Assembly (NCBI RefSeq): GCF_900566085.1
Contig: NZ_UPHT01000173.1
Coordinates: 1 to 64,000 of the forward strand
Length of the DNA stretch: 64,000 nucleotides
Direction: 5' to 3'
Origin: Mycobacterium attenuatum
GTDB taxonomy: Bacteria > Actinomycetota > Actinomycetes > Mycobacteriales > Mycobacteriaceae
Notes under the pieces: model-generated
The model's database searches: none
The model's input: only the letters and a program-made list of their open reading frames with translations
What the model was told of the DNA's origin: nothing
Shown here: positions 49,123-57,463 of the stretch, piece by piece
Position numbering within the stretch: position 1 is the first letter of the stretch
Layout of the letters: each line of letters begins with the position of its first letter
Made by a program: the position numbers and the translations under genes

Positions 49123-49681
49123 ACGCGACGAGCCGATCCAGTGCACTGGCGTGCTCGGGAACCTCGACCGGCGCGTCGAACCCGGCGGCGCTGCGTTCAT
49201 GCGGCTTGATCAGCGTGCGCGCCAATCCCAGCACGTACTCGGTCAACGAGTCGGCCACGCGCACCTCGCTCCCCACTGCCGTCGCGTAATCCCAGGCGTG
49301 GACCAGGAATTCGATCGAAAAAACAGACACCGCGACCCTGGCCGACATCGAGCCCGGACCCAGCGACACCTCACCTTCCAGGCCGTGGCGGTGCCAGGCA
49401 TCCAGCGCCGGCCGAGCGGCGCCGATCACCAGACGCTCCACCGAGTCGGTGTCGTCTCGCATGCAGAATTCCGCGTCGACCATGCCGCCGAGAACCATGA
49501 TCGAGTTGAGCAGATGCCCGGTCAAGCCCTTGACGTCATACTCCGTGCACGGCGTCTGCTTGGCCCTGTCGTCGGCGCGGATCGTGTGCAGCACCTGCTG
49601 CAAGACCCCGAGTGCGGCCTCGGCGCTTTGCAGCTCGTCGGTCGGTGGAGAATCTGGTCCGGGTCGCAAATCGGAGGACAT
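49097..49681 (-). CDS. DinB/mycothiol-isomerase-like metal-binding protein, TIGR03086 type (Rv3773c)
   Basis: The 194-residue four-helix protein has TPCTEYDVKGLTGHLLNSIMVLGG with the first metal His (GHLLN), and FSIEFLVHAWDYATAVG with the second (HAWD), a pattern of the maleylpyruvate-isomerase/DinB superfamily. ATG 49681 gives the length of Rv3773c; the frame upstream is not needed. It may be a thiol-dependent transferase or isomerase. Divergent from echA21. Confidence 0.88.
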   Translation of the reverse strand: MSSDLRPGPDSPPTDELQSAEAALGVLQQVLHTIRADDRAKQTPCTEYDVKGLTGHLLNSIMVLGGMVDAEFCMRDDTDSVERLVIGAARPALDAWHRHGLEGEVSLGPGSMSARVAVSVFSIEFLVHAWDYATAVGSEVRVADSLTEYVLGLARTLIKPHERSAAGFDAPVEVPEHASALDRLVAFTGRNPGG

Positions 49682-49704
49682 ACCCGCCACGCTACGGTCT
49701 CGGC

Positions 49705-50529
49705 ATGGGCGAAACATACGAATCCGTCACCGTCGAAATCAAGGACCGGGTCGCGCAGGTGACCCTGATCGGGCCGGGCAAAGGCAATGCGATGGGCCCC
49801 GCGTTCTGGTCGGAGATGCCGGAGGTGTTCGCCGCCCTCGACGCCGACCGTGAGGTGCGCGCCATCGTCATCACCGGGTCCGGCAAGAACTTCAGCTACG
49901 GCCTGGACGTCTCGGCGATGGGCGGTTCGTTCACCCCGCTGCTGTCCGGCGAGGCCCTGGCGGGCGCGCGCGCGGAGTTCCACGCCGAGATCAAGCGCAT
50001 GCAGAACGCGATCAGCGCCGTCGCCGACTGCCGCACCCCCACCATCGCGTCGGTGCACGGCTGGTGCATCGGCGGTGGCGTCGACCTGATCTCGGCGGTG
50101 GACATCCGCTACGCCAGCGCCGACGCCAAGTTTTCGGTGCGCGAAGTCAAACTGGCCATCGTCGCCGATGTCGGTAGCCTCGCCCGGCTGCCGCTGATCC
50201 TCAACGATGGCCATCTTCGCGAACTGGCGCTGACAGGCCGCGACATCGACGCCGCCCGAGCCGAGAAGATCGGCTTGGTCAACGACGTCTACGCGGATGC
50301 CGACGCCACGCTGGCCGCGGCGCACGCCACAGCCGCCGAGATCGCCGCGAACCCGCCGCTGACCGTGCACGGCATCAAGGATGTGCTTGACCAGCAACGC
50401 ATTTCAGCCGTCTCGGAGAGCCTGCGCTATGTCGCCGCGTGGAACGCCGCGTTCCTGCCGTCGAAAGACCTGACCGAGGGCATCTCGGCGATCTTCGCCA
50501 AACGCCCGCCGCAGTTCACCGGGGAGTAA
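49705..50529 (+). CDS. echA21: Enoyl-CoA hydratase/isomerase EchA21 (Rv3774)
   Basis: In this 274-residue crotonase-fold enzyme the oxyanion hole is built from GSGKNFSYGLDVSAM and GWCIGGGVDLISAVDIRYA. The second acidic residue region reads VREVKLAIVADVGSLARLP, with an Asp in the position typical of delta3,5-delta2,4-dienoyl-CoA isomerases, so isomerase activity is possible. The length equals Rv3774. Confidence 0.93.
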   Translation: MGETYESVTVEIKDRVAQVTLIGPGKGNAMGPAFWSEMPEVFAALDADREVRAIVITGSGKNFSYGLDVSAMGGSFTPLLSGEALAGARAEFHAEIKRMQNAISAVADCRTPTIASVHGWCIGGGVDLISAVDIRYASADAKFSVREVKLAIVADVGSLARLPLILNDGHLRELALTGRDIDAARAEKIGLVNDVYADADATLAAAHATAAEIAANPPLTVHGIKDVLDQQRISAVSESLRYVAAWNAAFLPSKDLTEGISAIFAKRPPQFTGE

Positions 50530-50579
50530 GCCCTGCCGCCTGGTACAGCGGCGAGATAACGCCCCGTACCCTCGCGAAG

Positions 50580-51824
50580 ATGGCAGAGATGACCCCCGAC
50601 GGCAAGGTCCGCGTCCCGGCCGACCTGGACGCCGTCACCGCGATCGCCGACGAAGACCACGCCGACATCGACAGCGCGGCCATCGAACGGATCTGGCAGG
50701 CCGCCCGGCACTGGTATCGGGCCGGAATGCATCCCGCTATCCAGGTGTGCCTACGGCACAACGGCCGCGTGGTGCTCAACCGGGCGATCGGCCACGGCTG
50801 GGGCAACGCGCCGATCGACCCGCCCGACGCGGACAAAGTCCCCGCCACCACCGACACACCGTTCTGCGCCTATTCGTCGGCCAAGGCCATCACCGCGACG
50901 GTGGTGCACATGCTCGCCGAGCGCGGCACCTTCTCCCTCGACGACCGCGTCTGCGAGTACCTGCCCACCTACACCAGCCACGGCAAGGACCGGACCACGA
51001 TCCGCCATGTGCTGACCCACAGCGCCGGTGTGCCGTTTCCCACCGGCCCACGGCCCGACGTGACCAAAGCCGACGACCACGAATACGCCCTGCAGAAGCT
51101 CGGCGACTTGCGGCCGCTCTACCGGCCCGGGCTGGTCCACATGTACCACGCGCTGACCTGGGGTCCGCTGATGCGCGAGATCATCTGGCGAACCACCGGC
51201 AAGGAAATCCGCGACATCCTGGCCGCCGAAATTCTCGACCCGCTGGGCTTTCGGTGGACCAACTTCGGCGTCGCCAAGAAGGACCTCCCGCTGGTCGCCC
51301 CGAGCCATGCCACCGGGCGGCCGTTGCCCCCGGTGATTGCGGCGGCCTTCCGCAAGGCCATCGGCGGAACCGTGCACGAGATCATCCCCTACACCAACCA
51401 GCCGCTGTTTCTGAGCACCATCGTCCCGTCGTCCAACACCGTCTCCACCGCAAACGAGCTGTCACGCTTCATGGAGATCCTGCGCCGCGGCGGCGAACTC
51501 GACGGGGTTCGCATCATGCGGCCCGACACCGTACGCAACGCGGTCAGGGAATGCCGGCGCCTGCGGCCCGACGTCGCCACGGGTCTGATGCCGCTGCGCT
51601 GGGGCACCGGATACATGCTGGGTTCGACGCGGTTCGGCCCGTTCGGGCGCAACGCGCCGGCCGCTTTCGGCCATCTCGGCCTGGTCAACATCGCCGTCTG
51701 GGCCGATCCGCAGCGCCGCCTGGCCGCCGCCGTGATCAGCAGCGGCAAACCCGGCAAAGACCCCGAGGCAGGCCGATACGGCGCGCTGCTCAACACCATC
51801 ACCGCCGAGATCCCGTCGGATTGA
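50580..51824 (+). CDS. lipE: Beta-lactamase-fold esterase LipE (Rv3775)
   Basis: In this 414-residue serine hydrolase the SxxK nucleophile motif is SSAK (residues about 102-105, CAYSSAKAITATV). Y-H-A (VHMYHALTWG) is at the usual tyrosine box, and HLGLVN is near the C-terminus. Family VIII esterases hydrolyse short acyl esters. There is no signal peptide. ATG 50580 lies 50 bases after echA21. Confidence 0.92.
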   Translation: MAEMTPDGKVRVPADLDAVTAIADEDHADIDSAAIERIWQAARHWYRAGMHPAIQVCLRHNGRVVLNRAIGHGWGNAPIDPPDADKVPATTDTPFCAYSSAKAITATVVHMLAERGTFSLDDRVCEYLPTYTSHGKDRTTIRHVLTHSAGVPFPTGPRPDVTKADDHEYALQKLGDLRPLYRPGLVHMYHALTWGPLMREIIWRTTGKEIRDILAAEILDPLGFRWTNFGVAKKDLPLVAPSHATGRPLPPVIAAAFRKAIGGTVHEIIPYTNQPLFLSTIVPSSNTVSTANELSRFMEILRRGGELDGVRIMRPDTVRNAVRECRRLRPDVATGLMPLRWGTGYMLGSTRFGPFGRNAPAAFGHLGLVNIAVWADPQRRLAAAVISSGKPGKDPEAGRYGALLNTITAEIPSD

Positions 51825-51853
51825 CCTCACCGCACGGCGGGAACCCTGCCGGC

Positions 51854-52054
51854 ATGTCTACCTACCGAGTGATCAACCCACACGGCGAAGTTGTGGCCAC
51901 CAAGGACATCGGCAACGCTGACGACGCACATGCGTGGTTCGTCGATACGGAGTTCGCGGGGAAGGCCGACAAAGCCGAGCTTGGCTGGCGGATGGAAGTC
52001 GATATCGACGGTGACTGGCGATTCTTCGACCAGACCGACGGGGACCGGGCTTAG
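51854..52054 (+). CDS. Small conserved mycobacterial protein
   Basis: The 66-residue acidic protein MSTYRVINPHGEVVATKDIGNADDAHAWFVDTEFAGKADKAELGWRMEVDIDGDWRFFDQTDGDRA has a compact alpha/beta look. GCATG start context with no strong ribosome site. It lies between lipE and the Rv2629-like gene on the same strand. Function unknown. Confidence 0.75.
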   Translation: MSTYRVINPHGEVVATKDIGNADDAHAWFVDTEFAGKADKAELGWRMEVDIDGDWRFFDQTDGDRA

Positions 52055-52101
52055 CGGGTTTGTCGGGTTTGCTCGCCGACCGGTCCGGCAACCCGAAAGG
52101 T

Positions 52102-53208
52102 ATGCAATCCGACCGCTTTCGCCAATTGCTGGATACGCCAGGACCCTTCGCGTCGATCTATTTCGAGGACTCACACGACACGCACGACGCCACCGACCAG
52201 CTCGAGCTCAAATGGCGTGGGTTGCGTGAACAACTCGAGGAGCAGGGCGTGGCCGACTCTGTGACCGCCGATATTGAGCAGGCCGTGCTGGATCTGCGCC
52301 CACCGATCGGCCGAAGCGGGCGCGCGGTGATCGCCGGCGCGACGGGGGTGGTGGTCAACGAGCACTTGTTGCGCCCCACCGCAACGCCGCTGGTGCGAGT
52401 CTCCGAGCTGCCCTACATCGTGCCGATCGTGGAACACGGCTTCGACCCACCCAACTACGTGCTGGTCGAGGTCGACCACACCGGTGCCGACATCACCGTG
52501 CGCAGCGACGGCACCCTGCGCTCGGAAACCGTCGACGGGGGCGGCTATCCCGTCCATAAGGCCGCCGGCGCCGAAACGGCGGGATACGGCGATCCGCAGT
52601 TGCGCACCGACGAGGCCGCGCGCAAGAACGTGCGCGCCGTCGCCGACCGCGTCACCGAGCTGGTCGACGAAACGGGCGTCGAGGCGTTCTTCGTCGTCGG
52701 CGAGGTGCGGTCGCGCTCGGACCTGCTGGCGGCCCTGCCGGAGCGGGCGCTCGGCCGGGCGGTGCCGCTCAAAATCGGTGCCCGCCACAGCGGATACGAC
52801 CTCGACGAGGTCCAGCGCGCCATCGAGTCCTGGTTCGTCCGGCGCCGACTCCGCGTCATCGACGAGGCGGCCGAACGCTTCGGCGCCGAAATCGGCCGGC
52901 AGTCCGGACGGGCCGCCGAGGGGCTGGGCGCCGTCTGTTCGGCATTGCGGCAGGGGGCGGTCGACACGCTGATCGTCGGCGACATCGGAGACGCCACCGT
53001 GGTCGCCGACGAGGGGCTGACCACCGTTGCCCCCAACGCGGACGTGCTTTCCGAGCAGGGGGCCGCACCGGCGCAAACGCTGCGAGCCGACGAGGCGCTA
53101 CCGCTGCTGGCGATCTCGGTGGGCGCCTCGCTGGTGCGCACCGACGAACGGATGGCTCCGACCGACGGGGTTGCCGCGGTGCTTCGGTATGCGCCGACGC
53201 TGCACTGA
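52102..53208 (+). CDS. Rv2629 paralogue (bacterial eRF1-like/Vms1-like family)
   Basis: This 368-residue protein begins MQSDRFRQLLDTPGPFASIYFEDSHDTHDATDQLELKWRGLREQLEEQG, nearly the opening of Rv2629 of the dormancy regulon. It has three domains: residues 1-140, a middle domain with VEVDHTGADITVRSDG, and a C-terminal domain reading FGAEIGRQSGRAAEGLGAVCSALRQGAVDTLIVGD, the release-factor-like fold of the baeRF group. Related proteins are proposed tRNA- or ribosome-acting factors. ATG 52102 follows AAGG closely; a longer frame from 52060 is open. Confidence 0.87.
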   Translation: MQSDRFRQLLDTPGPFASIYFEDSHDTHDATDQLELKWRGLREQLEEQGVADSVTADIEQAVLDLRPPIGRSGRAVIAGATGVVVNEHLLRPTATPLVRVSELPYIVPIVEHGFDPPNYVLVEVDHTGADITVRSDGTLRSETVDGGGYPVHKAAGAETAGYGDPQLRTDEAARKNVRAVADRVTELVDETGVEAFFVVGEVRSRSDLLAALPERALGRAVPLKIGARHSGYDLDEVQRAIESWFVRRRLRVIDEAAERFGAEIGRQSGRAAEGLGAVCSALRQGAVDTLIVGDIGDATVVADEGLTTVAPNADVLSEQGAAPAQTLRADEALPLLAISVGASLVRTDERMAPTDGVAAVLRYAPTLH

Positions 53209-53248
53209 ACGGCGGTGCCCGGGATGTCCGGGATGTCCGGGTCTGGGT

Positions 53249-55165
53249 TCACCACATCGTTCGCAGCAGGCGCCGTAAGCGCAGCGCCAGGTGAAGTTCG
53301 GTTGCCGAGGCGGTGGTGTGCAGGTCGACGCCGAGCAGCGTTTCGATCCGTTGCAATCGCTGCTGGACGGTGTTGGTGTGGACATGGAGGTGTCGGGCCG
53401 CCGCCCGGATGCTGCGGTCGCGGTCCAGGTAGGCCTCGAGGGTCGGGATGAGACTCGTGTGACGATCGGTGTCGTGCTCTTCCAGTGCACCCACGCGGCG
53501 GTGCACGAAGTCGCTCAGCTGGGCTCGGTCGGGGTTGGCCAGCAGTAGTCCGACGAAGCCGAGGGTTTCGATGGTGGCCGGGCCGTGTCCGGTCAGCTTG
53601 TCCTGGGCCGTTGCGCAGTCCAGTGCTGTCGCGTAGTGGTGCTCAATGTCGCTCGGTCCGGTTGCGGGACCCGAGGCGCCAACCGCTACGAGCAGTCCGG
53701 CCTCGTGGAGGGCGGTGGCGACATCGGTTGCTGCGGCGTGTGGGTCGGCCAGCGGAAGGATGGCGACGAGGTGGCCGTCTATCTCGCCGGGAAGCCCGCC
53801 GACCCGGTGCGCATGTCCGCGAAACAGTGAGCGGGTCTGACGTCGGCGATCGGTCAGCGTGGACGTGACGAGGACGACGTTCGGCGTGCTGAGCTCCAGG
53901 CCCAGGCTCGCAGCCTGCCGCTCCACAGTTTCGAGCCGTCGACCGCGGACCAGGTCGGTGACCAGGTCGGCAGACGAGCGGAACTGGGCCTCGGAGATGG
54001 CATGCCTGGTGGCCAGAAGCAGGGCGGTCGCGGTCGCCGCGCGCTCCAATAGCAGGCGTTCCATCTCGAGGAGATCATCGCGTTCGACGACCAGCACCGC
54101 GAGCGCCTCACCGCCGGAATGGGCAGGAGCCGCCCACAGCGACGCCCCGCCCTCACCTGTGACATGCCCGGCCCGGCCGCCGGCAGCGATTCCGTCGAGG
54201 ACGCCGCGACCTATTACGGGCCGCCACGACAGAGGCGCCGCGGCGAGGATCACACCCTGCGGGTCGAGGACGGCGGCCTTCGCTCCCAAGAGTTTGTTCA
54301 TGGTCTCGGCGACCGCGTCGGTCCGAGTTCCGGGCAGCAGCAGGGCCAGCAGCCGGTCATGAGCCTGGGCACCCCATTCGAGCTGAGAGTTCGCCCGTCT
54401 GAAATTTTCGTTCGCTTCCTCGAGCGCGATGCGGGACCGGCGTGCCTCCTCGTGACGGCGGGCCGCAGCGACGGCCACGGCTGCCAGCGAAGCCAGCGAT
54501 GTCAGCAGGTCGACTTGCTCGTCGGTGACGGTGACGGGCCGCCGCCAGCTGACCATGAGCACTCCGAGCGGCTCCCGGTTGTCGAGCATCGGCGCTCCGG
54601 CCATCGTGACGAGACGGTCTGCGCGAACTGAGGCGTCGCCAGACGGATCGTGGTCGATGGCAGGGTCGCTCAGATAATCCTTCGTGACATAGGGGCTCCG
54701 AAGACGCAGCACTAGTCCGGTGAACCCCGCTCCGGCGGGCGTGTGCTGAAGACGGAACGTCTCCGTGCGGGCGCCGGTGGTCGCACGGATGGTCGAGAAC
54801 TGCTCGTCGCGATCCACGAGGTTGAGGTGGGCAACCTGGCTGCCGATCAGATCACGAGTCGCCTCGACGATGACGCCCAGCAATTCCTCCAGGGCAGCGG
54901 TGCCGAGCAGCCGCTGCGCCGTCTGCAACAGTCGGTACAGCTCGGTCTCCCGGCGCAAATAACCGGCGTAGTCGGACCTGATGCCCTCGATCGGTGCCTG
55001 CAACGAGGAGAGGTCCGCCTGTTCACCTGTCTGGGCCAAGCTGTCGGCCAGTCGTGCGATAGCCCGCGTGGAATCGCTCGCCGCGGCTCCGGCCCGGCAG
55101 GAATGCAGAAGTGCAGCAATGTCCGCCACGATCCTGGACATGGGTTCAAACCTATCAAGATCCAT
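53249..55165 (-). CDS. PucR-type transcription regulator with GAF domain
   Basis: The 638-residue regulator has an N-terminal helical region, a GAF sensor domain (residues about 90-230, LQTAQRLLGTAALEELLGVIVEATRDLIGSQVAHLNLVD), a linker coiled coil, and a central GGDEF-like/PucR domain. The C-terminal PucR HTH is LEAYLDRDRSIRAAARHLHVHTNTVQQRLQRIETLLG. ATG 55165 is used; a TTG six codons upstream is open. It is divergent from a CoA-transferase/hydratase operon across about 58 bases and probably controls it. Confidence 0.92.
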   Translation of the reverse strand: MDLDRFEPMSRIVADIAALLHSCRAGAAASDSTRAIARLADSLAQTGEQADLSSLQAPIEGIRSDYAGYLRRETELYRLLQTAQRLLGTAALEELLGVIVEATRDLIGSQVAHLNLVDRDEQFSTIRATTGARTETFRLQHTPAGAGFTGLVLRLRSPYVTKDYLSDPAIDHDPSGDASVRADRLVTMAGAPMLDNREPLGVLMVSWRRPVTVTDEQVDLLTSLASLAAVAVAAARRHEEARRSRIALEEANENFRRANSQLEWGAQAHDRLLALLLPGTRTDAVAETMNKLLGAKAAVLDPQGVILAAAPLSWRPVIGRGVLDGIAAGGRAGHVTGEGGASLWAAPAHSGGEALAVLVVERDDLLEMERLLLERAATATALLLATRHAISEAQFRSSADLVTDLVRGRRLETVERQAASLGLELSTPNVVLVTSTLTDRRRQTRSLFRGHAHRVGGLPGEIDGHLVAILPLADPHAAATDVATALHEAGLLVAVGASGPATGPSDIEHHYATALDCATAQDKLTGHGPATIETLGFVGLLLANPDRAQLSDFVHRRVGALEEHDTDRHTSLIPTLEAYLDRDRSIRAAARHLHVHTNTVQQRLQRIETLLGVDLHTTASATELHLALRLRRLLRTMW

Positions 55166-55171
55166 TGAATA

Positions 55172-55187
55172 ATAGTTTGGCAACTAT
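55172..55187. promoter_or_regulatory. Palindrome in the PucR / CoA-transferase intergenic region
   Basis: ATAGTTTGGCAACTAT has perfect 6-base arms around TGGC, in an AT-rich patch that is unusual for this genome. It lies seven bases upstream of the PucR start and next to TATATT, a possible -10 for the CoA-transferase. It is a good candidate for the regulator's operator. Confidence 0.5.
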
Positions 55188-55199
55188 ATTGCCGGCATC

Positions 55200-56489
55200 A
55201 TGGCCGCCGTAAGTTTGTGCGTCATGACGCATGACAGTTCGCATGGCCAACCTCTTTCGGCAACCGGTCCCGCCAAGCGCCTTCCGCTCGAGGGCATCCG
55301 CGTCCTGGACCTCACCCGGGCGCTGTCGGGCCCGTTCTGCACCACGCTCCTCGGCGACCTCGGCGCCGACATCATCAAGGTCGAGCCAACCGGCGGCGAC
55401 ATGATCCGCCATTGGGGGCCGCACGATCGGGGCACCAGCCTTTACCACGTCTCGGTCAACCGCAACAAGCGCTCTATCTCCCTCGATCTCCGTTCCGACG
55501 ACGGCAGGGCCGTGCTGCTCCGGCTGGCCAAGCAGGTCGACGTGATCGTGGAGAACTTCCGTCCCGGGATCTTGGCGGACATCGGCCTCGACGCCGACTG
55601 GCTCGACCAGCACGCACCGGACGTCATCGTCGCCAGTGTCACCGGGTTCGGGAACCGCGGACCGCTGCACGGCGAACCCTGCTTCGACCAGATCATCCAG
55701 GGCATGGGCGGCCTGATGTCGCTTACCGGCGAACCGTCGCGCATCGGGGTGCGGGTGGGCCTGCCGATCGTCGACCTGCTCACCGGGATGTTCGCCGCCG
55801 TCGGCGTTGCGGCGACGCTCGCCGGGCGTGCCCGGGGTGTCACGACCCGCACCGTCGGCACCTCCATGCTCGAGAGCGCCTTGGCAGTCCTCACCTTCCA
55901 GGCGCAGAACTACCTGTCCAACGGCACCGTGCCCGAACGCGTCGGCAATTCCCATCCGGTTCTGGCGCCGTGCGGCGTGTTCCAGACAGCCGACCACGCG
56001 ATCAACATCGCCGCAGGCACCCAGGCCCATTTCGAGCGGCTCTGCCGACTGGTCGGCCGCGAGGACGTTATCAGCGATCCGCGCTTCTGCGACAGCCCGA
56101 GCCGGCTGCGCCATCGCGAGGAACTCGACGCCGTCATCGCCGGGGCTCTGGCCAGGGCGGACTCGAGCCACTGGGTCCGGCTGCTGCGTGAAGCCGACAT
56201 CCCGGCCGGGCCGGTCCACGACATGGCGGGCGTCTTTGCCGACCCGCAGGTGCGCGCGGTCGACGTCGTCGACAGCGTCGACCACCCCAGCCTCGGCACC
56301 GTGCACCTCGTCCGTGGCCCCCTGCACATCGACGACCAGCCGTGCTCCGTGCGGATGGCGCCTCCCCTGCTCGGCGAACACAGCCGAGAGATCCTGCGCG
56401 AATTCGGAGTGTCCGAGAGCGAGATCGCCGGTCTGGTCGCCGACGGTGTGCTGCTCGCGCACAGCGAGATGGTCGAGGTCACCCGATGA
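55200..56489 (+). CDS. Class III (CaiB/BaiF) acyl-CoA transferase
   Basis: The 429-residue enzyme moves CoA between carboxylic acids. LEGIRVLDLTRALSGPFCTTLLGDLGADIIKVEP is the CoA-binding opening. NRNKRSISLDL and VDVIVENFRPGILADIGLD carry the family's catalytic Asp region (the Asp after GEPCFDQIIQGMGGLM). ATG 55200 or ATG 55224 (MTHDSSHG) may be the start. The stop overlaps the hydratase start (ATGA). Likely activates a carboxylic acid for breakdown under PucR-type control. Confidence 0.92.
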   Translation: MAAVSLCVMTHDSSHGQPLSATGPAKRLPLEGIRVLDLTRALSGPFCTTLLGDLGADIIKVEPTGGDMIRHWGPHDRGTSLYHVSVNRNKRSISLDLRSDDGRAVLLRLAKQVDVIVENFRPGILADIGLDADWLDQHAPDVIVASVTGFGNRGPLHGEPCFDQIIQGMGGLMSLTGEPSRIGVRVGLPIVDLLTGMFAAVGVAATLAGRARGVTTRTVGTSMLESALAVLTFQAQNYLSNGTVPERVGNSHPVLAPCGVFQTADHAINIAAGTQAHFERLCRLVGREDVISDPRFCDSPSRLRHREELDAVIAGALARADSSHWVRLLREADIPAGPVHDMAGVFADPQVRAVDVVDSVDHPSLGTVHLVRGPLHIDDQPCSVRMAPPLLGEHSREILREFGVSESEIAGLVADGVLLAHSEMVEVTR

Positions 56490-57259
56490 GTGAGGTCCTG
56501 TGGAAGATCGACGGTCCGCTCGCCACGGTAACCATCTCGCGCCCGAATAAGCGCAACGCCCTGACCTCAGCGATGTGGACCGCGATCGCTGAAGTGGTCC
56601 CGGAGCTCGCCGAGACCGACGGGGTCCGGCTGATCGCGCTGCGGGGGGCCGGCGGCTACTTCTCCGCGGGGGCCGACCTCGCCGACGTGCTGGCCGCCAC
56701 CACTGATCTCGACGCCGCGACCGCGTACTGCCGGATCGTCGTCGGGGCATTGGCCGCCGTCGCCACCTGCCGGATCCCGACGATCGCCGCCGTCGACGGC
56801 CTCGCGGCGGGCGGCGGCGTCGAGCTGGCTCTGGCGGCGGACAACCGGATCGCGACAGCGCGGAGCACGTTCCAGCTGCCGTTCGGCGCGCTGGGGGTTG
56901 TCCCCGACGGCATCACACTGCGCAGGCTGACCACTATCGTCGGCGACGCGACCGCCCAATGGATGATGCTGACCGGCCGCCCGATGGACGCGGCGAACGC
57001 GCTGCGTACCGGGCTGATCGACGACCTGGTCACCAACGTGCCGCTCGACGCCGTGGGTCGCATCGCCGAATCCGTGGCCAACCACTGCTTCCCAGCTCTG
57101 CTGCGCACGCGGGAACTGGTCAAACCCGCCCTCGGCGCCGCGCAGATCGAGCGCGACGCCGAGGAGATGGCGCGCTCATTCGTGTCCGGACACGTCCGGG
57201 AAGCCGTTGCCCGCTTCACCGAGGAACGTTCCCGCTCCGTCGAATCCGCCGCGAGCTAG
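56486..57259 (+). CDS. Enoyl-CoA hydratase/isomerase family protein
   Basis: In this 257-residue crotonase-fold protein LRGAGGYFSAGADLADV and AVDGLAAGGGVELALAADNRIA form the oxyanion hole. The catalytic acidic region reads FGALGVVPDGITLRRL, which lacks the usual Glu pair, so the reaction may be isomerisation or hydrolysis rather than hydration. Translation is coupled to the CoA-transferase. Confidence 0.9.
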   Translation: MSEVLWKIDGPLATVTISRPNKRNALTSAMWTAIAEVVPELAETDGVRLIALRGAGGYFSAGADLADVLAATTDLDAATAYCRIVVGALAAVATCRIPTIAAVDGLAAGGGVELALAADNRIATARSTFQLPFGALGVVPDGITLRRLTTIVGDATAQWMMLTGRPMDAANALRTGLIDDLVTNVPLDAVGRIAESVANHCFPALLRTRELVKPALGAAQIERDAEEMARSFVSGHVREAVARFTEERSRSVESAAS

Positions 57260-57328
57260 GAACCGCCATTCAGTCCCCCCGGCCGAACGACCCTGAGCTC
57301 CTGGCGCCAAACTCGCAACCGCCCCAAC

Positions 57329-57354
57329 GGCGGTGGCGGAGGGCGGTGGCGGAG
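57329..57354. repeat. Tandem 13-bp duplication at the tRNA-Ser(UGA) 3' end
   Basis: GGCGGTGGCGGAG occurs at 57329-57341 and again at 57342-57354; the second copy is the tRNA 3' end. It could be a scar of integration or replication slippage. Confidence 0.85.
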
Positions 57355-57430
57355 GGATTTGAACCCCCGGACGGTTTTAGCCGTCTCTCGCTTTCAAGGC
57401 GAGTGCATTAGGCCGCTCTGCCACGCCACC
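57344..57430 (-). tRNA. tRNA-Ser(TGA)
   Basis: The 87-base gene reads from 57430. Acceptor GGTGGCG/CGCCACC pairs, the anticodon loop CTTGAAA gives TGA, and there is a long variable arm. CCA is not encoded. Its 3' end is nearly the same as that of tRNA-Ser(CGA), the element's attachment site, and differs within the core at one base (C for T at the last position of the CCCT run). Confidence 0.95.
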
Positions 57431-57463
57431 GCTGCTTAGGGTAGCGGTTGTAGCGTGACCCTC

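Noticed and set aside
50747..51830. 435-residue frame over lipE
   Set aside because: Shadow frame of lipE with arginine/proline-rich text; lipE itself has clear family motifs.
55200..57259. Carnitine-specific function for the CoA-transferase pair
   Set aside because: CaiB/BaiF and crotonase families cover many substrates and no carnitine-specific partner genes (such as a betaine-type transporter or ligase) are adjacent.
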